Source: Stichopus chloronotus
Taxonomy: Eukaryota; Echinodermata; Holothuroidea; Aspidochirotida; Stichopodidae
Assembly (NCBI GenBank): GCA_021234535.1
Contig: CM037837.1
Span: 8,489,218-8,553,217, forward strand
Direction: 5' to 3'
Length of the DNA: 64,000 nucleotides
Shown: piece after piece, positions 1 through 11,690 of the stretch
Position numbering within the stretch: position 1 is the first letter of the stretch
Layout of the letters: each line of letters begins with the position of its first letter
The notes under the pieces: model-generated
What the model saw: the letters and a program-made list of their open reading frames with translations, nothing else
What the model was told of the DNA's origin: nothing
The model's database searches: none
Translations under genes and position numbers: made by a program

Positions 1-132
1 CAATCTTCTGGACACTAACATGGGAATGTTATGAGAGAGAATTTCTTTGTTCTGGGGTAACGACCTCACACCGTCTCTAAGACTCGAGTAAAGAAATTGG
101 GAAATTAAAAGCCTGACTCTCAACTGGACTTC

Positions 133-242
133 ACCACTCATCTGCTGACTGCTCCAGCTACAGTACCTGCTACTTTGAGTGTGCATTTGTCCTTGAGAGA
201 CACCATTTCTTGAAACTGTGTGATCCTCCCAATCACCCAGGT
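133..242 (+). repeat. 110-bp perfect direct repeat, copy 1
   Basis: This 110-bp block recurs without any mismatch I could find at 1466-1575. It ends CACCCAG and is followed by GTAAGAG, a good splice donor, so it could be an exon of an unrecognised transcript. The sequence between the copies does not resemble either of them. Confidence 0.85.
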
Positions 243-1465
243 AAGAGTCACAACTTTTATTTCTAAGTTGCTTCCTACGCTAGACCCTGTAGCTATGAGC
301 TCATTGAGACATAGCAGTACTGCAATCATGTCGATGGGGTTATTTTAGACCTCGTAGATAAAGTGTAGCTGTATTTAATTCTTAACTGCTCTGTAACTGC
401 AATAGAATGGTGATATACATGTCGTCTGATCAGGTTAAAGTTTATTGCACACACTTAAGTCTATCAAATGCGGTGCTGTGTGTCCTCCACTGTACTTGAT
501 TTTATGTGAATTATTGTCTGGTCAGACTAGTTACTGTATGACTTTAAAGGGGTCATGTTCGCCGCTTTATTTGTAATGTGGCAAGAAGGCACTAACTTCT
601 GTGATGGCTAGCTTTACAAACAAGATTGTTACCAGTTTAGAATCAATGCGAGAACTGCATTCTAATGTTGTATTTTGTATTCATGTTATCCCCGCTGGGC
701 TATGTTACATAATACTCTTATTTATGTTGTTAAGGCAAGTAACTATCTTGTTAATTATTTAGCCCCATGCTAGGTGTAAGCGTATGCTCCTTTGTAAATA
801 TTTTATGTTGCCTTATTGCACAGGTGGGAAGAGTTGTTGATCACTGGTACCCCATGCCCCTTATCTGCAATACATTGTCTGTTATTAAGTACGACATGCA
901 TATGCCCCCTAGGCATTAAGTCCCTGAGGGGCAAGGGATTGCTCTAGTCTTTATGCGGTACTAGCTGTCATTTGCGTTTATTCATCGTTTATGTTTATTC
1001 GATTTGTTACTACTTCTGTAAATATTTAACTGTTGCGTATTGGGTATGTTGCATGCTCAGGACTCCAGTCAGTTGGGGGCTGGGCCGTACTGGTATTTTA
1101 GTCTGTCTCCATTGGATATGGTTGGGGGTATAGGCACTCGGGTCTGTTACTAGATTGTCTCTGTGAAACCTGTGGGCCCTAAACTTAGTCATGTATATCA
1201 TCCAATTAAGTTGTAAAGTGACACTTAAAGTATATCCCCCCTGCTTTTGAGATTGAGGCAGTTGGTCCCTAGGGAGTTAGTGGGTGCAAGGGTAAACCTC
1301 TCCCTGTGTGTGATCACACAAATTCATGTTGCATCAATCATATTGTGTTGGCAATGCGTTATTTATTGCCCCTGTCACTCTTTTTATTCATTCCTGGTTA
1401 TTCACTATTATTTCAAGTAGCGTTAGCAATTCCTTTATAAAATGAGGTTGTACATTGTATGTTAG

Positions 1466-1575
1466 ACCACTCATCTGCTGACTGCTCCAGCTACAGTACC
1501 TGCTACTTTGAGTGTGCATTTGTCCTTGAGAGACACCATTTCTTGAAACTGTGTGATCCTCCCAATCACCCAGGT
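1466..1575 (+). repeat. 110-bp perfect direct repeat, copy 2
   Basis: Identical to 133-242. Here CACCCAG is followed by GTTTGGTAG, so the donor-like sequence of copy 1 is lost. The identity stops abruptly on both sides, pointing to a recent duplication or to two insertions of one short element. Confidence 0.85.
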
Positions 1576-3335
1576 TTGGTAGCTATTGGCCACGTCGCCG
1601 CCCTTGGGTAGTGGAACGGGTAACTGAGGACTGGGGGTCGTGAGACTGGCACCCAGGAGTTAGATGCTGGCACTGTAGGGTCCCTCGAGGCTGGACGGGC
1701 TAGGGCGCCTCCACAATTGACTGACGCTGGAAGGTCAGAGGTAGTCGCCTTGGGGTCTGACAGGCCACTGTGGGGTACCACGCCACATCGAGGAGGGGTC
1801 CACCTAAGTCAACGCTACTGGAGGGTAGTTACCATATAGTTGCTGGAAATGAGCTAGTTGACACTTATTATGTTATGATTGGATTATTGTTGCCCATGTT
1901 GCCAATGTTTTTTCTAATTTAATTGTGATATTGTATTCACGTACAATACCTGTATTGCTCTCAGTAATATACGCCACTGAGGAATAAGGGCCAAGGATCA
2001 GGGCCAAATTGTATAATATATGCTGATGATACATGTTCAACCTCTAGAATGGTTTTTATGTCTTTATTACTGCATCATTGGTTTCGGTAGTGCTTAACTC
2101 ATGTACTCCGCTTATAGCATTCGATTGTCAGGATAGAACCGACAACCCGCATCCTGCTTACTGGTAGGGTGAGTGCCCCGTACCCAGCTGCTACCAGGTT
2201 GTAGGTGCCTGTCTAGCAGCGTTATATTGGGTACTGCGATTTTTCTTTCGTCATTTTTATCTATTTTTCATTTTTTTATGTAGGGGATGAACGTACGGGG
2301 TGGTCCCTTGCCCCCTTTGTCATGACCAGTGTATTTGATATTGTTTTAGAGCATTACTTGTCAGTGTATACGAGAAGTATACGACAAATGTCCCTTCCAG
2401 TTTACCTCAAAGTCTCATCTCAGAGTTGGTAAAAGTTGGTGGCTATATTGTACTTATTTGCTCAAAATTCTTGTTAACATCATCCGTCAATTGGTATGGA
2501 TTAAACAACTGTATCATTAAATAAGAACAGAAGTTTCATTTATTACAAGTAAAGGTATAGAAGTGGAACCATGTGGCAGGCATATAGTCTACTGTGTATA
2601 TCCGTAGGTTCAAAGGATTCATCCACCGCAGGAGGCTCTTATCGATGGTTAGTCTTCTGTGTCGATATACCGTTCTCTTAAGTGAGTTAAATTTAGCAGC
2701 CTTGTAGCGTGACTTGTTCTACGGGGTCGATTTATCGTTAAAAGTGTCCATGGCGTAACTTGAAAGTATGGTGCATTTGCTAAGTCATATACATAAAGTT
2801 GGATATATATAGCTAGGTATACCCAGTTCCACGTATATTGTTATGCTGATTGTAGGCCTAGGGCTATATTAATAATAAATCCACTTGACTGCATGTTTAG
2901 GTTCCAATAGCAATAACACTGCCAGTCAAATATATTCTTCTTTTTCTATCCCATCAGGTTTTACAACCGATTCGTTGATACACATATACACAATCCTCTC
3001 CGATATTGGTATTCCTTTCTGTTGCGTGAGGGTTACCTGCAAATATTTGAAACTTGCGTGTCAACTTTACTTGGCATATGCTGCTATATCGGGAAAGCAT
3101 CCGTGCAAGTCTGGGCAGTCGGCCAGTTTGGTTAAACAGTGTCTATACCACACTGAAACGGGAAATGGCATGATTAGAAGAAATCTGAAGCAACAGTCAG
3201 TGAAGGTAAGTGATGTAGTCCCTTTACCTCCTGTTAAGTCAGGAGCTTATCTCCTTACGTTCAGAGAAACCCTTTATTTTTCTCCTATTTCAGGAAAGCG
3301 TGGTGCAAGGTGAACTTGTACAAGTTCTACCGACC

Positions 3336-3525
3336 ATGCACTATTTTCTGAATAACGTCATAAAGATTAAGTGTTGTTTGTATTGATTGTTTGCTATGAA
3401 TGAACCTTAATAGCTGCAGTTCTTGATAACCCTATATATGCACTATTTCTGAATAACGTCATAAAGATTAAGTGTTGTTTGTATTGGTTGTTTGTTATGA
3501 ATGAACCTTAATAGCTGCAGTTCTT
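3336..3525 (+). repeat. Tandem duplication, two ~88-bp copies 102 bp apart
   Basis: Copies at 3336-3425 and 3438-3525 share CACTATTT(T)CTGAATAACG through TAGCTGCAGTTCTT with only a few substitutions and one T indel. The linker contains CCCTATA, which reappears after copy 2, so the true unit is about 102 bp. Confidence 0.85.
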
Positions 3526-4540
3526 TGGAAAAAGGGATAGGCCTAACCCTATACATCAATGGTGATTTTCTGGGAATGAAATAATGGGACTGATCAGACA
3601 CATGGGAAACCCTGCAGCAGCCATCAACACAAACCGTCAACAGTGGTGGATTCAAGGGCGGGGAGGCAAAGGTGGCAATTGCTCCCCTCACCACAGAATT
3701 TTCAGAGGAAGAAATGTTTATCTCAGTCATGAGGCCAAGCTGAAATCCTGCTGATAAATTTGCTACATTTTCCTTTATGTACTAAATTACGTTTGCTTAA
3801 ATTTGGTATCTGTAACATTTTCAGAAGTTTTCGACACTGGGAAAGTACCACTGGTGCGTTCAGCATTTGAGCGAGCTAGCATGATTTTTCTTCTCCGAGT
3901 CCCTCTATATAGCATTCCGTTCTAGATCCAACACTGGGACTTTAAAACCTCAAGGGTACCGGGAAAGCCGCTCAGACTATACAAAAAGGTAGTGAGTGCT
4001 ATTCATTACTCAAACGTGATGCATCGGATCAAATACAGGCCTACAAATGTATAAATCTTTAGGCATAAAATTGGCTATACTCTTGTCCAACCCCCGTTTA
4101 AACGTGCTTTTGTTTGTCTTCAGTTATTATTTGGTGGGACACCAGGAGATAGCCTTGAAGAAATTCGGGGTAAACAGGGGGTCCAAAATGATGAGAGCCA
4201 CTGGTCTGGAAGGATATCATAGCCGTGCGTTCTTTAAAAAACGTTCACTTATCGTGTTTGGCTTCGCCAAATATTTCCTATAGCCTATCGTTCAATCCAC
4301 ATATAAAGGAACAAAAGCCAATGAGAATTAAGTCGGACTTGAATTAACACATTCTATCCAATACAAATTTGCTTCGTGTGGTGAAATCCACACTCTTCAG
4401 GTAAACGTTAAACAAAGGAATTCATGTAGACATCATGGTATGGACATTAATAGGTTTTCGTTTTGTAACCCTCACAGGGCTTTGACCTATATAACGTCAC
4501 CGGCAGGGCGTTTAGCTGCTTGTGTTCACATTAAATTCAT

Positions 4541-4564
4541 CATTATTATTATTATTATTATTAC
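4541..4564 (+). repeat. (ATT)n microsatellite
   Basis: About eight uninterrupted ATT triplets. Confidence 0.9.
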
Positions 4565-5528
4565 TACAGTTGTCATAATTATAAGATTACTCATTTCTGC
4601 TAGGCACACGAGACTTGCCCGTAACGAACTTTGAAACTGAAGCAAAAACAACAGCAAGAAATAAGAAAAAAAACCCCAGAACATTATGGGAACGAGTAGT
4701 TGATTCTTAGTTTGTAATGCTTATTTTCTGCACTGCTTTTGCTTGCACGACATCCACTTGTCGTTTAAACATGTTCGCTACCATTCAAACAGTTCGTGCT
4801 CAACATGCTGCATAAATGTACTTCTCTTTAGCATACCTCATGACAAACCGAAGTCTCACACGTTATCAATAGCTTGTAACGTCAGCCACCCCTTCACTGC
4901 GGCTGTATTATGTAGCATTTCGTATCTCTGAGCTGAACTGAGTCCATTCGTGCGTCGCCCGCGATGTGTTGCTTTTTGTTGCTGGGGAAATCGCGTTAGT
5001 TCTAAGTATACCAGCAACACGCAACGAAATTACATATATCTTCCCTATTTATAAGGCAGAGATTGTTCTGAAAAAAAAATCTGTCAACCATAGTCTGTTA
5101 CCCACATATATTCCGTTATATTATTCTGTTATATCATTCTGATATATTATTCTGCGTCACTGTGTAGACCTTAAGGCAGTTGACTTGGTAAACAGGCCCG
5201 TCCATGTAGGATAACATTTAGCTAACAAGACTGCGACCTACAGCCAGTAAATGTCATTTAGGTAACATGACTATTATCATGAATGGAAGACGTCATATGT
5301 AAGATCGTGAACTGATTACTATTGTTTTTATAACATCTTAATTACCACGTTTAATTGTGATGCTAATCGAGATGAATACCACTTCACATATGTCTATGGA
5401 GCCCCATGATATGCCAGATCAAACAGAATTGACTGTTACTCAAAGAGCATTGGAGCAACATCGTTGGATCTCATTGCTGGCCAAACAAGAAGGAAAAAGG
5501 ACCAAAATATCCCCTACCGTAGACTTTT

Positions 5529-5866
5529 CAGGTAACGGTCTGATATGTGTACGGAGGACATAACGGGGACATACCTTAGATGTCGAGTTAGCATGTTGGA
5601 ATAACATGTTATCTCGACAAAAAATTGACATTTTTTTTATTTCCCCTGGAGTCGAGTTAGCAGAAGTCGGTAACCCGACTAATTTGCAAAATGTTTGTGA
5701 AGATAAGGAGTTATTTGTAAAACGATATCTCGACAATTTGACAATTTTCCCCCCGAGATATCGAGTTATCCTCAGAAGGTAACTCAGACAATTTTCAAGA
5801 GTTTCTCGAATCGAATGTCTAATTCGAATCTCGTAATGTCCGCCGTACATATCAGACCGTCACCTG
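5529..5866. mobile_element. Foldback MITE with ~34-bp terminal inverted repeats
   Basis: The left end reads CAGGTAACGGTCTGATATG and the right end, read on the minus strand, CAGGTGACGGTCTGATATG. The match continues through TACGGMGGACAT with one 2-bp indel. Inside, 5581-5619 is itself a hairpin (TGTCGAGTTAGCATGTT with its imperfect complement around a 5-nt loop), and more TCGAGTTA/TATCTCGA segments pair with one another. There is no transposase, so this is a non-autonomous element. A target-site duplication was not defined. Confidence 0.8.
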
Positions 5867-8013
5867 AGCCCACCTTCGGTTTTACTGTTTTTATGCCGTT
5901 TTTTTGTTACTTTTCAAAGTGGTTACCGAAATTTGGTCAGTGACGTATTCAGTTCACAAACAACATCGCTTGTAAACTTAAAAAAAAAAATAAGGAAAGA
6001 CTTAAGATCGACCATAATCTTATCCGTCTGGTTTTCCGCATACTTAAGATCCCCAAGGAGTGGAAAGGCAACATCATGGGCATAGTTCGCTGGTGAAGAT
6101 CGAATTGATGAAAATTGAAGAAAAAAAAATACTGATAAAGCGACTCAAGAAATAAAAAGCCCCCCCAAAAAATCACATGATAGTGCCGGTTAGGAAGCTT
6201 TGTTTTGTAAATCCCTAGTGTCCCTGCATGTAGCTATAATGGGCCTGAATAGAAATTTTGTACACCGTGAGACGATGCTCTGTGTGTTTAACAAAACAGA
6301 TTCTCTGACGTCATTATTATGGTGAGCAATGATATCGAATGATTCTTTTGTCAGTTTTAATGCAGACTTTACATAAATCCACGTCTTCCTCTAAATGGAC
6401 CATACATATTCATTATTCGTTTTGAAAAAAAATTACTCTCTGACCGTCAGAATCACTGAAGAGGATCTGGACTGCAGATCGAAAAATTTTGTATAAACCA
6501 TATAATACATCATCAGATATAATAACAACTCTGTCATATGATGTTGAGAGTCAAAATGACTGTAATCAAACTGTAACCATTTCTCCCTAAATTCCTTTTT
6601 TTTTTCACATTGGTAAGTAATGTCATTATTTGTAAAGAAAAAAATACATGCTTCTTAAATAAACCCTTACTGCATATAAAATTCTCAATTTTCCTTGGAA
6701 TAAAGGTTATGTAAACTAACGAATATCCAACAAAACATTAGGAATATCCAAGAGTCCGTATCCTGATATCATAAATTTGCATACTTAGCCAATGTTTATT
6801 CATGATGTGGTTATAAAATAGGAATTTGCCAGTAAAATTGTCAATATTTCACGGATCTCTATGACACTTGTGGGTATTTTCAGCATTTGTAATGGCTACA
6901 GCAAATATTCCAAAATGCCATTTTCATGGAACACAACCTTTAACAATGATGTGATCAGTATCTGATACATGTACATGTGTCAGTATGCACTCACTGAGGG
7001 AATGTTGGACTAGACTGGCCGTTGTTAGTTGGCATGTCTTCTTCCAAGGTATGCCCCGCACAGCCTATGATACAGATCCACGGTTTCGCTTACCTTGGTG
7101 GGTCAATGGGGCTTATAATTAGGAAGGTAGGCCTATGTGTGCTGGTAGTACAAAAATGATACGGTCTGGAGTTTTCAACTGAAAGATGGGAATTGTACGA
7201 AATGGTTGAAAGGAACTGCGTCATGACTATGAAGTCATGGAGTCCGTGATTACTTAGGGTAAGCTGTTGATAAAACTCAGTCTACACATAGCGTCAAATC
7301 AATCTGCACGTAATCAGCCATAGATGTGCTGCATTTTTGCAAACATATGTAGCGAGGGGACCGTAATATCTCTTCCGTTCTTGTATCTGCTTGGATCGTA
7401 TGATACGAGATCGGCTGGCCTCACAACGTCACTGATATATACACACGAGAGTTGCGATATTCGCTTTACAAGTACTTTCAGTGCGGTTTCTTTAAGAAGA
7501 GAAAGTGTACTTCGTTGAACCTGTTCAGCTGGAAAGCGATGGCTTCCTCAGTACCAGTGCACGCTTTGACTACAAAACTTCATGGTCCCAAACACAGCTG
7601 CATAAAGTTTACACATATCCTATTCCGTACGCTAAGGACTGTTCTAGATAGATTTTCAAGTTAGTAATGCATGGTTGCTGATTTGCTTCATAAAACCCAA
7701 AAAGAATATAATCAGAAAATTAAATTATTTGAACCTAGGGTTCAGTAATATTTACATACGTCATTATTACCCCTATACCTAGCATACAGGGAGGAGATAG
7801 TGTACTCATTTAAGCGGTTAAGTCACCAAAATGACAATTAAATGGTAGCCCATCTTACACCCCGTGTGGTATTTAACCGACACTTGGTGGGTTATTAGTC
7901 TTTATATGCGGTATCGTATGGTATACAAAAGACATGGGATGGGATTACCGTCTGGGGTTAGGAGTGAGAAGGTGTGTCCAAGCGTGGGTGGGTGTGTGTA
8001 TGTAGAAAAGAAA
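5867..8013. other. Intergenic, no recognised gene
   Basis: Homopolymer-rich noncoding DNA. About 5885-6050 resembles block A of the duplication described below (15830-16020 and 39120-39300), so a part of that block is dispersed. Frames at 7324-7664 are short and match nothing I recognise. Confidence 0.45.
5885..6050 (+). repeat. Diverged dispersed repeat related to block A
   Basis: Shares the series TTACTGTTTTTATGCC, AAGT.GTTAC, ACAACxTCGC.TGTA, AAGATC.A.CATA.TCTTATC and the following GGTTTT with 15838-16010 and, more weakly, 39125-39285. Divergence is higher than between the latter two. Confidence 0.5.
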
Positions 8014-8750
8014 GCGTCACGATCTCACCCTAAACGGTAAATCGGACGATCCTCAAACTTGTTGGGAAGATGCCCGGGTATGAGATCTAGTCTCTTCCCT
8101 GATGACTTCATAGGTCAGAAATCAAGGGTCATAGGTCATGAAAATGAAAAACACATTTTTTTAGTATTATTAATGTGTATGAATGTCCTAGATTTATACA
8201 ACTACCATATTCGAAATGAAGACGATATCAAAGATCTTTTCAAAGTATTAATGACGTCACGAGGTCAAAGGTCACGTGGTCAAACATCAAATCGACAAAA
8301 ATGCTCTAAAAATGTGTCACGATCTCCTCCTAGACGGCAAGTCGGATTAACTTCAAATTTGCTGGGTAAGTGCTCGGATATACGGTTTAGTGTCTGCCCG
8401 ATCGTGACGTCATATATTAAAGATCAAGGGTCACTGGTCATGAGAACGAAAAAAACACTTTTAGCATTATCTCTACGTGTAAATGGCTAGAGTTCTAAAA
8501 CTACCATGTATGGACAGTAGACGATACAGTATTGTCCTTAATATTGATGACGTCACGAGGTCAAAGGTCACGAAGTTAAAGGTCAAATCGGCAAAAATGC
8601 TTTGAAAAAAGTGTGTCAGCTTCTCCTAGACGGTAAATCCGGCGAACTTTAAACTTGGTGGGTAGGTACCTGGGTACGAGGTGTAGTGTCCACTCGAACG
8701 ATGACGTCAAAGGTCAAGGGCAAAGGTCACGGTTGCTATAGCGCATAATA
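8014..8750 (+). repeat. 300-bp tandem satellite, ~2.5 copies, with CRE and AGGTCA motifs
   Basis: Units begin near 8014, 8314 and 8613 (GTCACGATCTC, GTCACGATCTC, GTCAGCTTCTC), giving periods of 300 and 299 bp. Each unit has CTAGACGG and AAATCGG.C-type anchors. At the end of units 1 and 2 a perfect TGACGTCA (8252-8259, 8548-8555) is followed after 2 bp by AGGTCAAAGGTCA (8262-8274, 8558-8570). The partial third unit has TGACGTCAAAGGTCA. Any regulatory role is unproven. Confidence 0.85.
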
Positions 8751-9970
8751 CAGTCATTACAGTGTGTTAGGGTTAAGCGCTGGTAGTGCATGGTGTCAAC
8801 ATTGCTTTTTCATCTTTGACTTTCCATGAATATGACACGGTATTTCAATCTTTGCAACCATGTTTTGGGCTTTGTGACTATGCTTGGTAGCAAGGTCCTT
8901 TTTCCATGCGTTGGTAGTACTTTCACCCAGTATATTTTTGCAGTGTATTTGCCTACTACATAATTGTATAAGAATCTCGAGATGTTTGGGCACTCTAAAT
9001 AAAATATTGAACCACACACAACGCTCTTTTCAGAGGAATCAAAACATCCAGAGTGACGGCGCGTGTGGATCTGACGCGCACTCAAGTTCTTGGAATACTT
9101 TGACGCACAATCAATTTCTAGACACAGGGCTAGGACACGCGCATACATGTGTTTGTGCAATGTGCTGTTCGACGCATACAACATGTATAGTACAGCCCCC
9201 GAAATTGGCCCCCACCCAATATTGGCGCACCTGCAAAAATCACGAACTATCACCGTGGCAACAATACTACAGCAAGCCTAACCTACTAGAGCCTAACCAC
9301 AGTTACGTTTTTCGCCATTATGAATCCATTTCAGGTACGTTCCATCTAAATTATGACTCTGTCAGGCACGTTTTAAAAGCCCATCATAATACTGCAGGAA
9401 TTGTAAGATTTTGTGAATGACATTCCCCATATTTATCTGAAATTACCGCCGCATGAGCACTCGTCCTTCCCGGTGTCGTTGCACCCGGTCTACCATCGTG
9501 TATATAGTGTATGTATATGCATAACCTAGGTTAAAGGTCACCAGACTTTGTTTACGTTTCCCCCAAACTGCCCCACTTTTCTTAGTTAACTTTAAAGTAG
9601 TAGTAAGGATTATCGATGTTTAGCTGCAACTTACTGCACATTAAGATTTCATACTTATGTTCAATTCTTGACAATTTGGAGAATGGGAAAGGTACAGGGC
9701 TACAGACTTTTTGTTTTAAAGTTCAGTGTAACCTCCTAAAGTCTTTGTTTTCACATTTTGTCCCTCAATCAACTTACTGGAATGGCTACTTGTCTCATGA
9801 ATGATGAATGGTGATGATAAAAAGAACTGAGTTACATGGGCTACAGCAGAGATGGCATTGATATGCAGACAAACTACACAGATATAATTTGAGTTCGTAC
9901 TATATTTAGTTAATTTCTTTCTTTCTTTTAAATAGCCATTTTTTTTCTGTTATTTATTTTCTTTAACGTA
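8751..9970. other. Noncoding stretch upstream of transposase
   Basis: Overlapping frames on both strands (8810-9253 minus, 8884-9420 plus) have no recognisable domain. A 15-bp sequence at 9213-9227 is the inverted match of 11854-11868 on the other side of the transposase and may mark an element end. The 3' part is T-rich and leads into a splice acceptor at 9970-9971. Confidence 0.45.
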
Positions 9971-9971
9971 G

Positions 9972-11384
9972 GAGAAACGATATCGTTTATACGATAAGAA
10001 AATGATGAAGAGGGCATATAACCTAGTAAGGAAAAAGAGGTGGTCCCTCAGAAAAGCAGCAAAGATTTGTGGTGTCCCAGAAACTTCCTTAAGGAGAATT
10101 ATGTCTAAAGGAGAAGACAAAATTGACTCTCCCATGGGGAAAAACTCTGTCATCCCTAAACATCATGAGGAAAAACTCAAAGACCACATCATCCATTTGG
10201 CTAAGCTGGGTTTTCCTATGTCTCGATTAGACATCCGAAAGTTGGCAACAAATACTGCCATTTTTTTGGGAGTAAGGCAAAATGATAAGTTACTGTCCAA
10301 AAACTGGTTGGAACGATTTCTTAAACGATGGCCTGAACTCAAAGTTGTGAAACCGCTCAAGCTGAGTCTCAGAAGGGCCAAGGCAACTAGCAGGGAGACT
10401 GTTGCCAAATATTTTGATGAGCTGAATAACATCATGGAAAAGTACAACCTGAAAGAAAAGCCCCACCTAATCTTCAATGTGGACGAAAGTGGATTTCAGG
10501 TGGAGCATACTCCCCACAAGGTTGTAGCACCAAGGGGGATGAAAGTGAATTCTATTGTCAGTGACCGTGGTCCCATGACCACTGTATTAGCTGCTGGAAG
10601 TGCTACTGGTCAGGCAATTCCACCTTTTTTCATCTTCAAGGGGAAACGAATGAATGATCTTTTGAAAAATGGCAGTGTCCCTGGGAGTGGTTTTGCTATG
10701 TCAGCAACAGGCTGGAGTAACAGTAAAATCTTTATTGACTACATAGAAAATCACCTGACAATGCATTTACCGCATCGCAGTCAAGGAGAACATGTCCTCC
10801 TTTTATATGATGGTCATGCTTCACATATATCCCTTGAATTGATTGAGTATGCACAGTCCAAAAACATAATTTTATTTGTGTTACCACCTCATTCAAGTCA
10901 CATTCTTCAACCAATGGACGTCACTCTATTTGGACCTCTGAAAACCTACTATCACCAGGAATGCCAAAGGTTCATGAGAGAACATCCTGGAGAGGTCATC
11001 ACCAGATATGAAATTTGTGAACTCATTTCGAAAGCCTTTATGAAATCTTTCACGCCACTTAATCTTGTAACCTCCTTCAGAAAGACAGGTATCCATCCAA
11101 TTAACCCTGGTGCTATTGACAGCCTGCATTTTATTCCAGCTGATCATCTCAAAGTGGCCACTGCTGTGACAGACAAGAACAATGAGGGAAGAACACCAAG
11201 CACAAGTGATAAAGTTAATTACACTCTAGATGATTTTCTCAGAGAAAAAATTTCAGTCCCTAGGCCTTCCAAAACTACTAAACGAAAATACAAATACAGA
11301 CCTGGAGGCGTTGCAATAACAGAAGATAAGATTGTTCTCAAAATCAGAAAAGTATTGGAAACATCTAAAAGGAGCCAGGTTTAA
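9972..11384 (+). CDS. pogo/Tigger-like (CENP-B fold, DDE_1) transposase
   Basis: Encodes a cut-and-paste transposase of the pogo/Tigger group. From the ATG at 10002 the protein is 460 residues. It has an N-terminal psq-type helix-turn-helix (WSLRKAAKICGVPETSLRR, residues 14-32), a CENP-B-type second DNA-binding region (about 50-115, ending NWLERFLKRWP) and a DDE_1 core with likely catalytic D161 (NVDESGF), D270 (LYDGHASH) and D306 (QPMDVTLFG). Coding similarity appears to start earlier: 30 codable bases precede the ATG (EKRYRLYDKK), bounded by an in-frame TAG that sits in a pyrimidine-rich AG acceptor at 9970-9971. An upstream exon is therefore likely. No stop interrupts the core; the 3' end seems frameshifted (next entry). 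Whether it still transposes cannot be told. Confidence 0.9.
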   Translation, partial: EKRYRLYDKKMMKRAYNLVRKKRWSLRKAAKICGVPETSLRRIMSKGEDKIDSPMGKNSVIPKHHEEKLKDHIIHLAKLGFPMSRLDIRKLATNTAIFLGVRQNDKLLSKNWLERFLKRWPELKVVKPLKLSLRRAKATSRETVAKYFDELNNIMEKYNLKEKPHLIFNVDESGFQVEHTPHKVVAPRGMKVNSIVSDRGPMTTVLAAGSATGQAIPPFFIFKGKRMNDLLKNGSVPGSGFAMSATGWSNSKIFIDYIENHLTMHLPHRSQGEHVLLLYDGHASHISLELIEYAQSKNIILFVLPPHSSHILQPMDVTLFGPLKTYYHQECQRFMREHPGEVITRYEICELISKAFMKSFTPLNLVTSFRKTGIHPINPGAIDSLHFIPADHLKVATAVTDKNNEGRTPSTSDKVNYTLDDFLREKISVPRPSKTTKRKYKYRPGGVAITEDKIVLKIRKVLETSKRSQV

Positions 11385-11680
11385 AAGAACCTCAAAACAC
11401 AGGACAAGCTGAAAATTCATTAGGAAAAACAACCCACAAAACAGATGAATCACAAAATGACTCTGATTACAACCAAGATGACCATTGTTGTGTTTGTCAA
11501 CGATTTTCACCACCAAACTTGAGGGACGTCCTGAGAAATGAAGTAAAGTTTGTCGACTGGGGACAATGTGACAGCTGCTGCACCCACTGGACCCATTTAG
11601 AATTCTGTGTTCCAACCACAAAGGAAGACATTCAAATTGATAAGAAATTTTTATGCCCCCATTGTCTGCAGGAAGAATAA
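11385..11680 (+). pseudogene. Out-of-frame C-terminal zinc-finger tail of the transposase
   Basis: After the transposase stop, another frame stays open to TAA at 11678-11680. It encodes an acidic linker and then a Cys/His cluster (HCCVCQRFSP, DWGQCDSCCTHWTHLEFC, FLCPHCLQEE) spaced like the PHD/RING-like finger found at the C-terminus of many invertebrate pogo-type proteins. It overlaps the main frame near the A4 run at 11367-11370, so a one-base indel probably ended the reading frame early. A sequencing indel is the alternative. Confidence 0.6.
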
Positions 11681-11690
11681 TAATGAGTAT

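Larger units (their letters stand above)
1..2880. other. Noncoding T/G-rich stretch, origin unknown
   Basis: No reading frame here resembles a known protein. The stretch is rich in T and G on the plus strand and carries a perfect 110-bp direct repeat (separate entries). The style resembles untranslated or LTR parts of a retroelement, but no primer-binding site, polypurine tract or paired LTR ends were recognised, so the origin stays open. Confidence 0.4.
2881..5528. other. Intergenic, no recognised gene
   Basis: Only short unsupported reading frames. The longest plus-strand frame (2885-3313, 142 codons) has no recognisable domain. The stretch holds a tandem duplication at 3336-3525 and an ATT microsatellite at about 4541. 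Confidence 0.5.

Noticed and set aside
2885..3313. 142-codon plus-strand frame
   Set aside because: No domain or splice context was recognised; composition matches the surrounding noncoding DNA.
5440..5850. 136-codon minus-strand frame
   Set aside because: It lies inside the foldback MITE and reflects its sequence rather than a gene.
8810..9420. Overlapping 147- and 178-codon frames on opposite strands
   Set aside because: No recognisable domain, and overlap on both strands suggests chance openness near a transposon end.
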